Of a DNA stretch of 64,000 bases, positions 1-12,245 are shown piece after piece. A model generated the notes under the pieces. That model did no database searches, had not been told where the DNA came from, and saw only the letters and a list, made by a program, of their open reading frames with translations. Made by a program: the position numbers and the translations under genes. The stretch is from Paramarasmius palmivorus (lineage: Eukaryota; Basidiomycota; Agaricomycetes; Agaricales; Marasmiaceae), in NCBI GenBank assembly GCA_037176845.1, contig JAYKXP010000012.1:744001-808000 (forward strand), given 5' to 3'. How positions within the stretch are numbered: position 1 is the first letter of the stretch; the number at the start of each line of letters is the position of its first letter.

Positions 1-921
1 TGGAAGTATTGGAATGAAATGTCATCTCGTAACAGCTCTGCTGAGGCTGAGGGTACGAGAATAGAATTGCCAACGTCTGCATCGAGCCCCGCAACAGCAA
101 AAACAGGCCCAGGAGGTCCTTTGCAAAGAGCCGTTCCTCCGTTTAACCATATGCTGTGCTCACTGCATCCCATTGTCCGCTGTAATTGAATAGGTTAGTC
201 TTTGCAATGTGTATATAGCTGTTGATCAGGAACGAACACTCAAGCACTCAATGTAAAGATCTCCCCAGAATGAGAATCTATGGAAATGCGCGAGGGGAAC
301 TAGCTCTACAGCACTAACTCTATAAGAACCCAACACCGAATGAGAGGAAAAGGAAAGCTTACCTCCATGAAAGATCAAGAGCGGCACTTTCGACCGATTC
401 AAGCCATATAATTGCCATACTTCTGAGTTTCTGTATCAGATGCTTCAGTGCAATCGTCGAAAGGGAGGTGGAGAAACGGACCCCAAGCCAGCATGCAAAT
501 AATGCTGGAAATCCTCTTCCCAAGATATATGTGCATCCTTGCCTTCATAAATGATAGCGGTGTACTTTTTCTGTTGATCGGGGTGCACCTCGACAGTGCA
601 TATCGTTCGCTGGGTGGATTTAGCTGGTATGCGAACCAATACCCCTTCTTTCCATTCCAAGTCTCGCTTCGAGAGGTCCTCGGTGTGGATTTTCTTCACG
701 GTGATGATACGACCACAGTTCACGTAGTCGAACTAAAATACCGATGGTTAGCTTCGAAGATTCTCGCTCAGAAGAAAACACACCTCGTTGTATTCGTTAT
801 GTTCAGCTGGCACCCCGGCGTGGAAATGCATAATACTGGCATTGTATTGATTCCCATGCTGTACGTGGTTGAAGGTATTCCTGCCTTGAACGACAAATTG
901 AGAAGAATTCTCGATACTCAT
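1..921 (-). CDS. Copy 1 of an agaricomycete family with Gly/Asn motif and kinase-N-lobe-like segment; 3' end outside window
   Basis: Function unknown. The start at 921 is chosen because it gives the same N-terminus as the other two copies: Ser-Gln, then a hydrophobic Val-rich strand, Gly-Arg-Asn, and NHVQHGNQYN. Exon 1 ends at about 781 in EYNE, followed by a GTGTGT donor. Exon 2 starts at 732 (FDYVNCGRIITVKKIH) and contains IYEGKDAHISWEEDF. A third exon around 360-425 encodes VWQLYGLNRSKVPLLIFHG, and a fourth around 240-320 encodes ELVPLAHFHRFSFWGDLY. The last visible exon (1 to about 140) encodes IWLNGGTALCKGPPGP and SAELLRDDISFQYFQ. Each block has a clear counterpart in the copies at 4.3-6.3 kb and 30.7-32.7 kb. 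The PNVWQL[YF]G-type block recalls a protein-kinase N-lobe, but I see no HRD or DFG, so kinase activity is not claimed. The C-terminal part lies beyond the left edge. Exon ends are approximate. Confidence 0.6.
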
Positions 922-3900
922 GGGCTAAGGGCTTCGATGGAAGTGGTAGTGTGGTAAAAAGGGCTGTCGTGGAAACTGGGCATTCAACAGCTTTATAGTA
1001 CGGGAAGGGATGATTGACAGACCAGATGTAGTATTCGGGGATTTCCAGTGGATTACTTCAGAAACTGGATGTCGTATCTTGAGGTCTCTTGATACCTGTA
1101 GTAGATATATTCTTGACAATGAATGGCCACCGTGTCTCGAGTCTGTCGGTTTGGTTGCCATCTACTGTGCTACGACCCCAATTACATCGCTGGTAAATCC
1201 GACCGAGTGCCGGAACCGAACTGCTCATCAATGCACGATTGACAGGACGAGCTGCCGCCACTTTCCGTTGTTCGGGTTGAGTTCGGTCCTGGTTGAAGTT
1301 CCATGACTACAGATCATGCAAGTCATCCCAAGCACGACTGTCAAGAGAAGAGATGGTATTCAAAGCTGAGGAAATACCAGCTGGTATAACAAGGCGCCTA
1401 TCCACCGAAAGTAAGATCTCAAACAGATATCTGGCAAAGCTTTGAAGGTTGTGAACGTAAATCGTATCATTCTGAGGTGATTTGATTGTGAGCTTCCGAA
1501 GGGCAAGATAAACTGCCAACAGACTCACGTTCCAACGAGCCAAGGGGATAGCTATTGACGAGTGTTGTGCAAGAAGGGCGTGGTTCTGAGGATAGGAAAT
1601 CGAAGGGCGTACGGCCATATTTCCAGACCAAAGGTGCACTTCCGCAATTGAGATTGCGAGTGGTCCAGAAAGAACCTGAACAGGGGTTGCAACTCACACG
1701 CTATCACATTTTACTCAGATGACTGAGGGGGATGGCCGCAAGCGGCGAGGGCCGAACCTTTATAGGACGAGAAAATTTGAAGGGGACAGAGACCCTAACC
1801 CCAAGTTTTGAGACCTGTCCATATTTGGAATGTCCCCACCATATATGGTGCGTGGGAGCGTGTCTGAGCCAGGTTCACTCGCAACAGTCTCAAAAGGAGC
1901 CTCACCTAAAGGTTCGGCAATCATCAATGCGACATGCTCAACGGCTAGTGTCAACATACTGGACAATCCCCCACTATGAGAGTTCCTTCTAATCCCGTGT
2001 ATCAGCAATGCGTTCCGGCATGACGACTCCCAATTCCATTCCGCCTTTCTTCCGACGTTCTCGGTTTTCATCACGCTCAAAGAGTAATTTGGATTCATTA
2101 CCGATGACTCCCTGGAGATGGTAGTCGGGGGCGTATAGGCACGCACATGGAGGATTCAGAAGTACAGAACAGAAGATGTAAAGAGGAGAATTTTGGGCAC
2201 GGAGCAGGCGGTACCAGTTGAAGCTCAAATTTCTTGAACATCGACGGCGTGTCCTCTGCCCTTGAACACACGAAGAAAGAAACCAGGCTTTCGTTTGGTT
2301 CGCTCACGTTTTGCCCCACGAAATTCATCTCCATCCCACTAAGATGCACAATGCGTGTACCCCGGTATACCTTGGCCCTTTTTAACAAAGTTTTTTTGTC
2401 CCTTTACGCCCTCATTCTCTTCAAGTCCAGTCAAAACCGGAACCCCATTGACAAGACGCGTATCCCATTCCTTCCTCCTTCCTGTACCATGGTCGGAACC
2501 TTTGTTCTCTATGCCAACTTCTTACACCTTTTCGGTGGTATTGGTCGCAGTATCATAACTTTCTAATGGTCACAGTACTACAACATTCTACACGACCTCT
2601 GACTCGTTGAACGCAACTCTGCCCATTCGATACACCATTCGACAACCAACGTCCAATCGCAATCACGCAGCATAGCTCCCCAATTCGCATGGTCAGCGTA
2701 TCTCCTCACCCAGCACGCTCTCAGTGTGCTACATGTCTCGCTGAGGACCGAGTGGGAAGCATTTTCGCCGAGTTCGACTCGTACTCTGGCTTGATTCAGG
2801 GCATCCCTTGTGCACCGCTTGTGTCAGCGATCACCTCGCTGTACCTGGCGATACCGACACCTCCTTTCATCTTTCACTTTGCACAAGCCTCTCTCTCTCC
2901 ACGAGAACACTCACAGGGAACGAATGGTATCGGAGTCGGACTGGCCAGGTATCCGCAGGTATCCATGACATCGCCAAGTGGAACAACCTCACATCGGCAC
3001 CTGTATCTCTAAATCTAACCACCGCCATCAAAAATGTCGGTGCAACATTTCTCAACCCTGGAATGTGCAAGCGACCGCGACAACGCAGGTCACCCCTGGG
3101 TCAGCATCAACTCACCGACACCGACGATAGTGAGTAGAGGTGGAAAGATAGATCAGAGCATGCGATTTCAGGGGTTTGGGACACAGCTCGAGGTCCGTCA
3201 TCGTGATATGGACCAGGGATATTGTTCATCAGCCTACGGTGTAACCGTTCATTCGGTTCCCAACAAAGAGCGTAGTCTGTTTGAGAGGGGTGTCTGCGAG
3301 AGGAGTGATGGTCTAGTCAGAGAGTCTTGTGCTCCGAAGAAGTTTCGAGCAGGATCTCAGTCAGCGGGGCTCGGAAAGTCTGCAGGTCGGGGATTCTTAA
3401 GATTGTTACTAGCTATATGATAGCACAAATATGGTGAGTCTTTATCTCTTGCTATAACTGTCGTTATTAATGATGAATTACGCATCTAGTATGTTTCCAT
3501 GTTACGCACGCTGAGCGCCGGGCCGCGATCGCACCTCAGCTTGGTCCGCACAGGCGAATGGGTACCGAAAGATTCGTTCAAGCTCTTATTCAGGAGTACA
3601 GCGTGATTAGGTGGTACACGGAGATGAGCGACTGGTGTCGGTGAGTTCTCGTTTCAGATTCTTGTGTACGTATCAGTGACTTATGCAAGCTCTCGCAGAA
3701 TCTCAGCAGGAACACGCTATGGACCTTGGTACAATTGTTTAATCGTGCCAGCGGGATTCATGTCCTCAGAGTCAGCTTTATCGTTGTTTTGTGCCGTTCA
3801 TGTTACAGACGGGTACTGGTACCACTGGAATCCTCAGCGCCCAGGGATCAGGTATCTTGTCGAGTTCTGCATCGTGCACCACGGGTCAAGATCCGAGCAC

Positions 3901-4274
3901 CCTTTTCAACATCATCAACATGACATTCAAGGAGTCAGCGCACAAGTTTTAGGACTCAAGCTTGGAATGAGGATGAAGCTCCACTTGGTAAGTCCATATG
4001 GTGTAGCGGATCGTTCGAGCCTTCCAGATTCTTACGCACCTTCTTTTTCAAGGTACGCTCAAGCGATCTACGTGCTTGGTCACGGTTGGGATTAAGTAGG
4101 ATTGGTCGAAATGAGATCAAATTATCAATTATGTAGACCTTAACAGTGCAAGATCTGGTCGGAACCACATATATAATTGAGAACATAGCAAGTTTGCATT
4201 TAGAATATCACATAAAGCCCTAGGCTTAATACCAGAATGTGAAGCGTCCGTTTCGATGTATTTTTCCGGGATAA
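922..4274. other. Intergenic stretch without a supportable gene
   Basis: No family was recognised on either strand. Two pieces on the plus strand read like exons: 3506-3640 (containing HAERRAAIAPQLG and FVQALIQEYSVIRW, ending near a GTGAG donor) and 3803-3950 (TGTGTTGILSAQGSG up to a stop, after a TTACAG acceptor). On the minus strand 1307-1639 and 1989-2228 hold open frames of 79-110 codons with no recognisable motif. None is called as a gene. Confidence 0.3.
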
Positions 4275-6309
4275 TTAAGACATCACTTCCCACTCTGCAT
4301 CTTCGAGAGCTATGAAATGAGATGGTGAGGTCAGACATAGAAGCTCACGCAAAATCTAGAGAACATACCTTTAGTTTCCGAAGTGTCGATGATTTCGAAG
4401 TCTTCATCTTTCCCTGAACCGAGAATCTCAAATTCAGGATACCCCAAACTCCGAGCGAAATCGGCGGTGCCTGGGTCGAAGCCACGGGCAACTTGCCATT
4501 CCCGAATGACGGTGTAGACGTAGGATGGCCAAGAGAAAGAGTTAACAGAACGATGTGATCTAATGAATGGTGCAAGCTCCGGAACGCCCCAGTGCCTGAG
4601 ATCATCCTTGGACATCTCGGACTGACCGTTCTCGTTAAAAGACCAAAAATGGGTCTGGGTAAGTCCCTTCCTCCACAATATGAGTTCGGCCACTGATGCT
4701 GGAGGAGGGTAGACGAAGAGGTAGACACATAGCGCTGTGGAAGTGTCTCTCAAGAGCTTGTGCGACCTTGACTGTTCTGTGGTTTCAAGCCTCAGTGAAG
4801 GTGGGTGAAAAACGACTACCAAGAGGAATTATGAAGCACCACACGGTACGGAGAATAACCAAACGGAGCGTACAATATTCCTCTGCTTTTGCCGTCATCT
4901 CAGAGTTATCAATGATCCTTGAGCATTGAGAGAGCCATGCCTTGCACCGGCAACTATGCGACGTTGACAAGGACAACATAGGTTGCCGCATCTCCCAGAA
5001 TTGGGCATCCAGCTTAAACCTGTAGACATTAGCATACAGAAGACACACAGTCCACTCTTTCTCACCGTATCAATCCATTACCCATGACCAATCTATCCAC
5101 TATCCCTTCCCCATTCAGTTTCCATAACGCCCAGCCGTCCTGTGGCCACCTTGCAACGGCGCCCAGCGAAACAGAGTAAGCTGTATCAAAGCGAAGCCAG
5201 TTGGTGACGTCTGGCTCAGAGAGTCGATCTGATACATTCCGTAGAGGGGCCCTAGTAAAATAGGTATAATCCATTCCCGAGTTAAGGTGGTTGTGATAAA
5301 TCTCGGGGTAAGTAACCACTGACTGCCGATGCGCGCAATCTAAGATGCATTGATCCAACTCTATCGAGGAGAATCGCTGGAAAAACTGGAATGGGATGTC
5401 ATTCTGAAGCATTTGCGCTGAAGCTGGAACCACAATATTGTTGATAGTGTCGAAAGTCACGATGTTGAAGTCAGGTCCCGAGGGGCCCTTGCAAAGATTC
5501 CATCTTGCATTCAGCCATATCTCCCAAAAACGGCATTCCATTTGCTCCTGTAAAGACGTACGGTATGTGTCAGCTTCTTATGAATAGTGTAGAGGAACAT
5601 CAACATCAAGACGGACACTCAACCAGTAAATGACGAAATTCCACCAGAATGAACGTTTGTAGAAATGGCCGAGAGGGACCAACTCTATTGCACAAACTTA
5701 TTGAGAACTTTGCTGTGGTAAGGAGAAGGAAGGGGCAATTACCATCATGGAAAAGTAAAAGTGGGATTTTAGAGTAGCTCAGGCCATAAAGCTGCCATGC
5801 ATCGGGACTCTTGTGTCTATTATTTGGTGAGATGCTCGCAAGACGTGCTTGAAGGAGGGTTAAACAAACCTTACTTGTGCGAAGTGACGCAACTCTTCTT
5901 CCCAAACGTCCTGTGCTTCCTTGCCTTCATACACGAGAGCAGTGAACTTCGAGAGTCGGCCGACCAATTCCACTTCATACACCGTTTTCCTAGCCCTGCG
6001 TCGCGCACCACATCCACAATTCTCCCATGAGCAGCCGCATGACAAGACGTCACGTTTATGGATCTCTCTCAGTAGATAGATGTCCCCGAGTTTCAAATGT
6101 TCAAACTATAATCATCCTTGTCAGATCGTGAAGCACCTCCATACAGAGAGTCTGCTTACCTCGTCGTGCTCCGGGCGAACAGAATTAACCTTTAAACTAC
6201 TGACATATATAGCTTTTGCAGTGATAGTTTGTGTATGGTTGACCTGATCGCCCTGCACATTGTTGACAGCATGGCCGCCGATGGTAACTTGTGAAGCACT
6301 GAAGCTCAT
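4275..6309 (-). CDS. Copy 2 of the same family; apparently intact multi-exon gene
   Basis: This is the best preserved member. Exon 1 (6309-6160) encodes the N-terminal motif SQVTIGGHAVNNVQGDQVN; an in-frame Met at 6318 is an alternative start. Exon 2 (6105-5875) encodes LGDIYLLREIHKRDVL and VYEGKEAQDVWEEELRHF. Later exons encode DAWQLYGLSYSKIPLLLFH (about 5745-5830), ELVPLGHFYKRSFW, then EIWLNARWNLCKGPSGP through WPQDGWALWKLNGEG (about 5540-5068), AWLSQCSRI (about 5020-4880), and HFWSFNENGQSEMSKDD to GFDPGTADFARSLGYPEF (about 4750-4375). A short last exon encodes ALEDAEWEVMS and stops at 4275-4277, after a TTTCATAG acceptor. The AWLSQ, FWS and GFDP.....AR.LGYP blocks are, from memory, hallmarks of a very large agaricomycete family with no assigned function. 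No transmembrane segment or signal peptide is seen. Several splice junctions are approximate. Confidence 0.6.
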
Positions 6310-7759
6310 GTCTGGCAAACGGTGAGCGGGAATGGGGTTAAGAGTTTTGGTAGCGGTGGTTCAGTGGGAAGAGGGGATGCAAATGTCACGAGGCGTTGGG
6401 CGGTTTCATAGCACTGCAAGTCAAGGATTGACAGATCTAGCTGCAATTGTGTTCGGCGGTAGCGTGGAGTTCTGTAAGAACCCGTTTAAAAATTCCCTTT
6501 AGGAGCCACTCGTGAGAGGCTAGAAAGTGCATTGAGCATGCTGAGTACTAGTAACGGTAGTAATAAATTGGACGAACTTGAATGGCCGCAAGAAGCTCGA
6601 CTATTCTATAACCAGTGTGAAACAGACCATACAGGCAAAGTCAAGTTAGTCTGCGCTAACCACTGCGTCTTGAAGGGATAGAACAAGCTCGAAAGATTCA
6701 GCGTTTTGCCCTTGGGCGATGTACGAAAATTTTGGGTGAATCACGATGATGACGGCTTGGAAAAAACCGAGGAAAGACCGCGTCAGCACCAGCGCCCGGG
6801 CCGGTAAATAATTTGTCCTTCCTGCAGAGAGATTTCAGAGCTTCACTGAAGAAAACGTTTCCGGTCAAACTGAATGTGGTATGAGCTAGGAACACTTTCT
6901 ATCTCGAAATCACTTCTCACTGTGCTCATCTTTGGTTTCGCTAGCCGTGCTATGTTGTCAAGGATATCTGTACAATAATCTGCGACGTGGCTGTTTTGCA
7001 TTTGGAGGCCCAGAAGTTCACCTCATCGCTCTCCTAGACTTTGCATCGCGTGTAGAGGAGCCATGGTCAGAAGATACCTTTCGGACAGAGAACTCCGAAG
7101 CACATGCGATGGGCTTGTATGGAATTAGAAGCAAACCCGCACACATCCGTTCCCGATCTTTCAAGCTAGCGATACCTCCCAATACGACTCTGAGTAGGGA
7201 AAACAAGTTCCTATCTTCAGCTAGGCTTGCTGCTAGCCGACGCTACCCCCTCAGTGTTTCCGACTCAAAGCATACAAATACCATCCGATACCCATTCTCT
7301 TGCATTCAATGAGCCCCGACTTCCTGTCACCATCCGTTTTGTCTCCTCACTACAACCGTACACGTCCCTCAACTGCGATCCTGGGGTGTTGACAGGCGGC
7401 GCCCGCCAACTTCGTACGCACGTTCGGCGTTCGGGGCTTTCATACCATGGCTAGCGCTTTGGGCATGATTGAAGGAACGAGCATTTACATGAGCCCATCT
7501 TAATGCCCATTGAGAATCATCAGCTTGATGCCTCGCTATTTGGCCCGAGCGGTACGCAAATACCGTGGGCTCACGGTTCAGGAAGCTAGCATGTCATGAT
7601 GGTATGTCCCAGATTTAGAATGGAGTTCGTTTTGCTGATTTTCTTGTTTAGGACTTGCGACGAGCAACATGGTTTGCAACACTATGGTGGAGAGTAAATA
7701 TGTGTATCATCATACTGGCTACTTTTACAGCAATTCAAAGCACACAGCAAGAGACAGAA
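6310..7759. other. Intergenic stretch, nothing recognised
   Basis: This lies between the start of the copy-2 gene and the 3' end of the membrane-protein gene. The first part should hold the copy-2 promoter and 5' UTR. Open frames of up to 126 codons (6932-7312, plus strand) show no motif and no homologue elsewhere in the window. Nothing can be assigned. Confidence 0.4.
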
Positions 7760-9913
7760 CTATTTCTCGAGCTTGCCTTGTTGTGCCAAGAATTCCACCA
7801 CAGTGTTCCCCCTCTCTTCTACAGCATTCGGTACCCCGTTCGTCACCAATGCCAAGTGTGGCCCTGCAGGTGGTATATCCTCCCAGGAGAGATAGGCCTC
7901 CTGAGCTCGTTTTGTCGGGCATACAACACCCCAGAATGGTGTCATCCCACTGTACAGATTTTCCAGTTGCTTTCCGTATCTGAATGCCGAAACACCTCCA
8001 CCAGCAAGCAGAATGAACACTATCCAACCAATGACAAGCAACGAAGCAGCCGCCAGCGGCGCAAAACCCCAAACATACGGCCCTTTGTAGCACGTAGCGG
8101 CTCGTCCACCTGTACTATCAACCTGGATAGGAGCAGACTGGTACGCGGCCCATCCATTGATTGCTGTGCTTTCCAGAATAAACGAAGCGCCTACTTCTCC
8201 ACCCCATTTGGTAATCATACTGGCATCGAAGGATATCGGTCGGGTGCCTTCGTTGAGTACGGTTATAGCGGCGTAATCGAAATCAAATGCGCCATCAAGG
8301 TCCAACATCGCGGTACCAGCACGGGCGAGTATACCACCACCGGAGCCAGCGCCAACGGCCTGAAACTTGGTTCTACCAAAGGGACGTTGGAGGATATAGT
8401 GTTGTGAACGTGAGGACGGGTTAGGGTTCAAGGTGTATCGTTCGACGGGCTCATAGCTAAGGTAATCAAAGAAACCCGCACGAACGTGCGTGAGGTCGCT
8501 CGGAAGGCGATCAAAGGTGGTGAAATTGGCATGGTCTTGTGAATCGACTTCGATGACTGTGGAAACCAGGTTGAGCTGTGTCGTTGTTGCGCATACCATG
8601 CGAGATAGCCTTCCGTACAAATGCCCTTCTGAGGAGGTAGAACCGCTGATACCGAGTATACTACATGTAGCAGTGGGACCTGCAGCCTCTACATCAATCA
8701 GCTCTATACCAAGCTTTCGATGAATAGCTTGAGTGCAGGTGTCCATGATATCGTCGCTCTGCTGATAATTGTACTGCCCGCCAATGCCTGTGTATGCCGT
8801 CGGATGAATACTGGCTATTCTCGAGGAAAGGGCGACGGAGCTGTTTGTTGCGACTAAGAACCCCTGCGAATCGATCGAGGACTCGTTGAAAAGTGGGCGG
8901 TAATATGTCCTGACATCATCAACTGTCTGTGACAAGATATCACGGAGGTTTTCCGGCCCATGGTACACTCTCCAGCTTGAATTTGTAGCGAGAATATCGA
9001 TACCCCTTGAATCGTCTAAATTTGACCTTGTGTAGATGCCTAAATCCATACAGCCCATCTCGACTTCGAGAGCCATTGCTCCATCGAAGGAGACCCTAGA
9101 CTGCGGTCCGAGCTGAGGGACACCAAATACCGCTTTGAATCCCATATCATGGGGAACAACCATTACCCCATTGGATAACGTGGGCTCCTCCACTCGTCTG
9201 ATGTTGGGACCCATAAAATAGTAGTTGAGACTAAGGTGGCGTGTATCCTTGTATTTTCGGAGCTGGCGAGGTATGAGAATGTCGGAATCTGTTATGTTGA
9301 GGCCAGAGAACAAGGTAGGATCAGCGAATGTGGAGTTGCGCCAGGATTGACACACAGACTCTGTCGTATTAATATCAAACCGGACTTCTTCTGCATAATC
9401 GCATCTGTGTAACCCTGAGATTGGATTCACTGACTAGTTATGTCTGGTAGCATACCTGTAGGCCATAACCTCTGCCGGGTTTGTACCAGCCACCATAGAC
9501 GCATTGATTGCAGCCTCCGCGAGATCCCTCGAAGTAATGGACGAAGGTTTGTCCAAGGTACTGGGCCCAGCGACCGAACACGCATAAAACCCAAGGAAAC
9601 CCAGGTCGCTGAGACTGGAGAAGATTCCCAGCAACAATGACAGCAAAATTGCCAGGAGCAAGCGCCGTGGGAGGACAGGATCAGCATTCCTTCCCCTCAC
9701 CGCTTCAACGGTCCATCTAACTGCGGATTTTGTCGCCGTAGTTTTGCTTAAGACGCGATTGACAGTGTCGTGTGTATGAAGAGACGCTACACGCGGACTA
9801 CTTGCAAGAATGATATAGGGAATTAGGAGGAGGCCGCAATAGGTGAGCCCTTGGATGGCAACGCGTAAAATGAATGTGATTTGACCAATGGTCAGTCGGT
9901 CGGAGACAAGCAT
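7760..9913 (-). CDS. Multi-pass membrane protein with large ectodomain, copy A (700 aa)
   Basis: Two exons, 9913-9456 and 9404-7760, joined over a 51-nt intron (GTATGC...ACACAG). The intron contains an in-frame TAG, so splicing is needed. Spliced length is 701 codons with stop. Visible features: a hydrophobic helix at about residues 10-37, a second at about 85-113 (LLLAILLSLLLGIFSSLSDL), a long polar ectodomain (about 120-597) with many N-x-S/T sites (NSTF, NITD, NSSW, NESS, NFTT), and a final helix at about 598-624 (LAAASLLVIGWIVFILLAGG). A short tail follows with FWGVVCPTKRAQEAYLSWED. The layout suggests a plasma- or endomembrane protein with a luminal or extracellular domain. I do not recognise a named domain. 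A paralogue in the same orientation lies ~15 kb away (22861-25020) and shares the intron position, intron length and upstream flank. Confidence 0.75.
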
Positions 9914-10170
9914 GGGGAATCAGTGTTTTCGATGCTTCAGGGGGCGGTATATATATTGATAAACGGCGATACGGAACTGAGGGTGAGGTCACAGAACCAA
10001 TTAGAGGACAGAATGAAGAATGAAGGAGGTGCCACTGACAGGTCAAGACATTCAATGACGGGCGGGATCCTGATGCATCCATACAACTCTCAAGTTTTGA
10101 ATAGGAAACTGGGAAGTCAGGCACATTAGGATTTCAATTGTCGTCAGGAACCAAAGTACTCACTTCACGG
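9914..10170 (-). promoter_or_regulatory. Upstream flank of copy A, conserved with copy B; TATA-like box and possible 5' UTR intron donor
   Basis: A TATATATACC-like box lies at about 9946-9957, just upstream of the ATG, next to a CTTCAGG[GA]GG-type stretch also present upstream of copy B (25040-25061). Further up, GTGAGTACTTTGGTTCC begins at 10163 on the minus strand; copy B has GTGAGTATTTCGGTTCC beginning at 25331. A splice donor conserved in both flanks suggests a non-coding first exon with an intron ending shortly before the ATG. No transcript data are available to confirm it. Confidence 0.35.
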
Positions 10171-12245
10171 CTCAACGTCGACTCTTGATCAACTGCTGGT
10201 CGTCCGATGTTGGCTCAGCCTGAGCGAGAAATGCCGGTAACCTAAGGATCATCAATTTGGGTATTGTCGCGACCACTTTAACAACCATTACCGAAGAACG
10301 CCAGTATTTCTCTCTTACTACCCAAAATTGTAGCCTCAGGCTGGCATTGGTCACGGTACTCAGACCAAAATCGGAGTCAAAGCTGAGGACGAGTAGAAGG
10401 TCCGCACTAAACGCTCACTCGACACGAGTCCGACTCGGACTTGGATATCAATCTGTCAAAAGTCGTCAGTACTGATGATACACCGACATCATGATGCGGG
10501 TAGCGGGTAGGCTTACATGCAATGCGTTATTCGGTTGCAGATGAACTGTTGCATGTGGTAGGGGTAATTGTGTTATCCAATTCACTGGTTAGGTGGAATT
10601 CACGACGGATAGAAGAGTCGCCGCTGGCCAGAAGGCTGCGTGAAATATGCAGCCCAGAGGCCAGCTGCCACGTACATCTCCTAGAGTACAATAAATTAGT
10701 GGGCGTTCTGGCAGTATGGGATCCTGAGTATACGCCGAGGAAACGAGAATGAGAGCAATTGATAGTGATGACAGTTGCGGTGAAAGAAATTTAGCGCCGC
10801 CCGCTAAGCGCTTGTCCTTCGACGTCTGCATCAACCATCATGCATCCGTTACTAACTAGTAACAACATCGTTTCCCTCCCGTTGGTATTTCGCACAAAGA
10901 GGACATGGAGCATTTCTGGAATTTTGGCAAAATGTGTTCGACCCAACTGAGCGTGAGTCCTTTGGTTGCCTCGATCTCAATGTGACTTATCAGTCTTTTA
11001 GGTAGCCCATTTTTGGACCTACCTCCATCATTGTAGCTCAACGCTCAGCCTTCTCCGTCCTTGTAAAAGCCTCAAAATCAATCCGACGAATCTATATGGG
11101 CTCTCCCCGACATCTCTCCGCATTCGTTTCAAAGTGCCGAAATTCAACAATACCTCTCAACTTTGTGCGTGCTGACCCGAAAAGTTTCTGGGAGACGGAG
11201 ATGTCCTACATGGGGTTCCAAGATAGGTTGAAATGGATTCGGAAGAATAACGAAGGATTTCACAAGTTAGAGTTGACTTGGAATTACGTCGGTCAATGAA
11301 GGTCCAGCTCAACAGCATCATCCTTACCCCGTCATTTTTTCTCATCCACCACCATTCCATCCTCTGTATCCTCTGCACTTGCTATTCGCTGCTTGCCACG
11401 GCAATTAATAGGGTTCGAAGGATAATGGTTAGGATCCAATGTCCAATGTAAATGAACATTCGAGCTTGAGGCCCAATGCTCGATGCTTGGCCCCGGGACC
11501 ATGCGAATGCTTGGATATTCAGGAAAGCCCGTGAGTATTTACTCTGTATGTTTACCACGCTGCTGAAAAGTTCATCTCCATTTATCAGCTGTATTTGAAG
11601 CCTGCGTGCAAAGACAAGAGGAAACAGCGGCTCTCGCCATCCAAACGACACGGCCGTCTTCCTCCCCTCGGATATCTACTTACTATGGTTCAACGAGGCA
11701 GCAGGTACGTACTTGCTAAATTTCCACAGTACCGGCGGGTTGACGTAGATTATGTAGCGATCCACTCCGAAGTGTCCGGGTTCTGACTTTGGCAAGGAGA
11801 GTACCTTCAATGAGAGGAATATTTTGGTTCTGTACATCTGCAAAACGCACTCAGGCTGGTGTAGGTGGAAATGAACAGTATTTTGTCAACGTTCGTGCTC
11901 TATTAAAGTGTTATCGCTATGTATGGGGCAATCGAATGAAGTCGGACGCTTTGTCCATGGTGTTCACTCGAAAGGAAAGGCACCGTGACTGTCACGGTTC
12001 TCTGAGTTACGCTGACGGTTTGGAATATAGGGGTACCTCCTGCGTCCAACGAAACCACCACCACCACTCATTCTAATACGGATACGAAACCCAATAGGTA
12101 AGTATGTTGTATATCTGTTTCTTTTGTGGGTTCTGGGCTAATCCCAGTATAAGCTCGGAAGCCTTGAGTGTGAAGATGTCCCTGGCACACAGTACGTCGT
12201 GGATTTCCTCACTCCAGATATACGAGTGCTAAAAGTCTCCCAGAT
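10171..12245. other. Intergenic stretch, possible undefined exons
   Basis: No recognisable gene. Coding-like pieces on the plus strand are 10896-10960 (EDMEHFWNFGKMCSTQLS before a GTGAGT donor) and 11096-11299 (SYMGFQDRLKWIRKNNEGF...). They could belong to one small spliced gene but have no known motif. The first few hundred bases are homologous to the far-upstream flank of copy B (around 25.4-25.6 kb). Confidence 0.25.

Noticed and set aside
9434..9436. In-frame TAG splitting membrane protein copy A into two genes
   Set aside because: It lies within a 51-nt GT-AG intron (9405-9455) whose removal restores the frame, and the paralogue has an intron of the same size at the same site.
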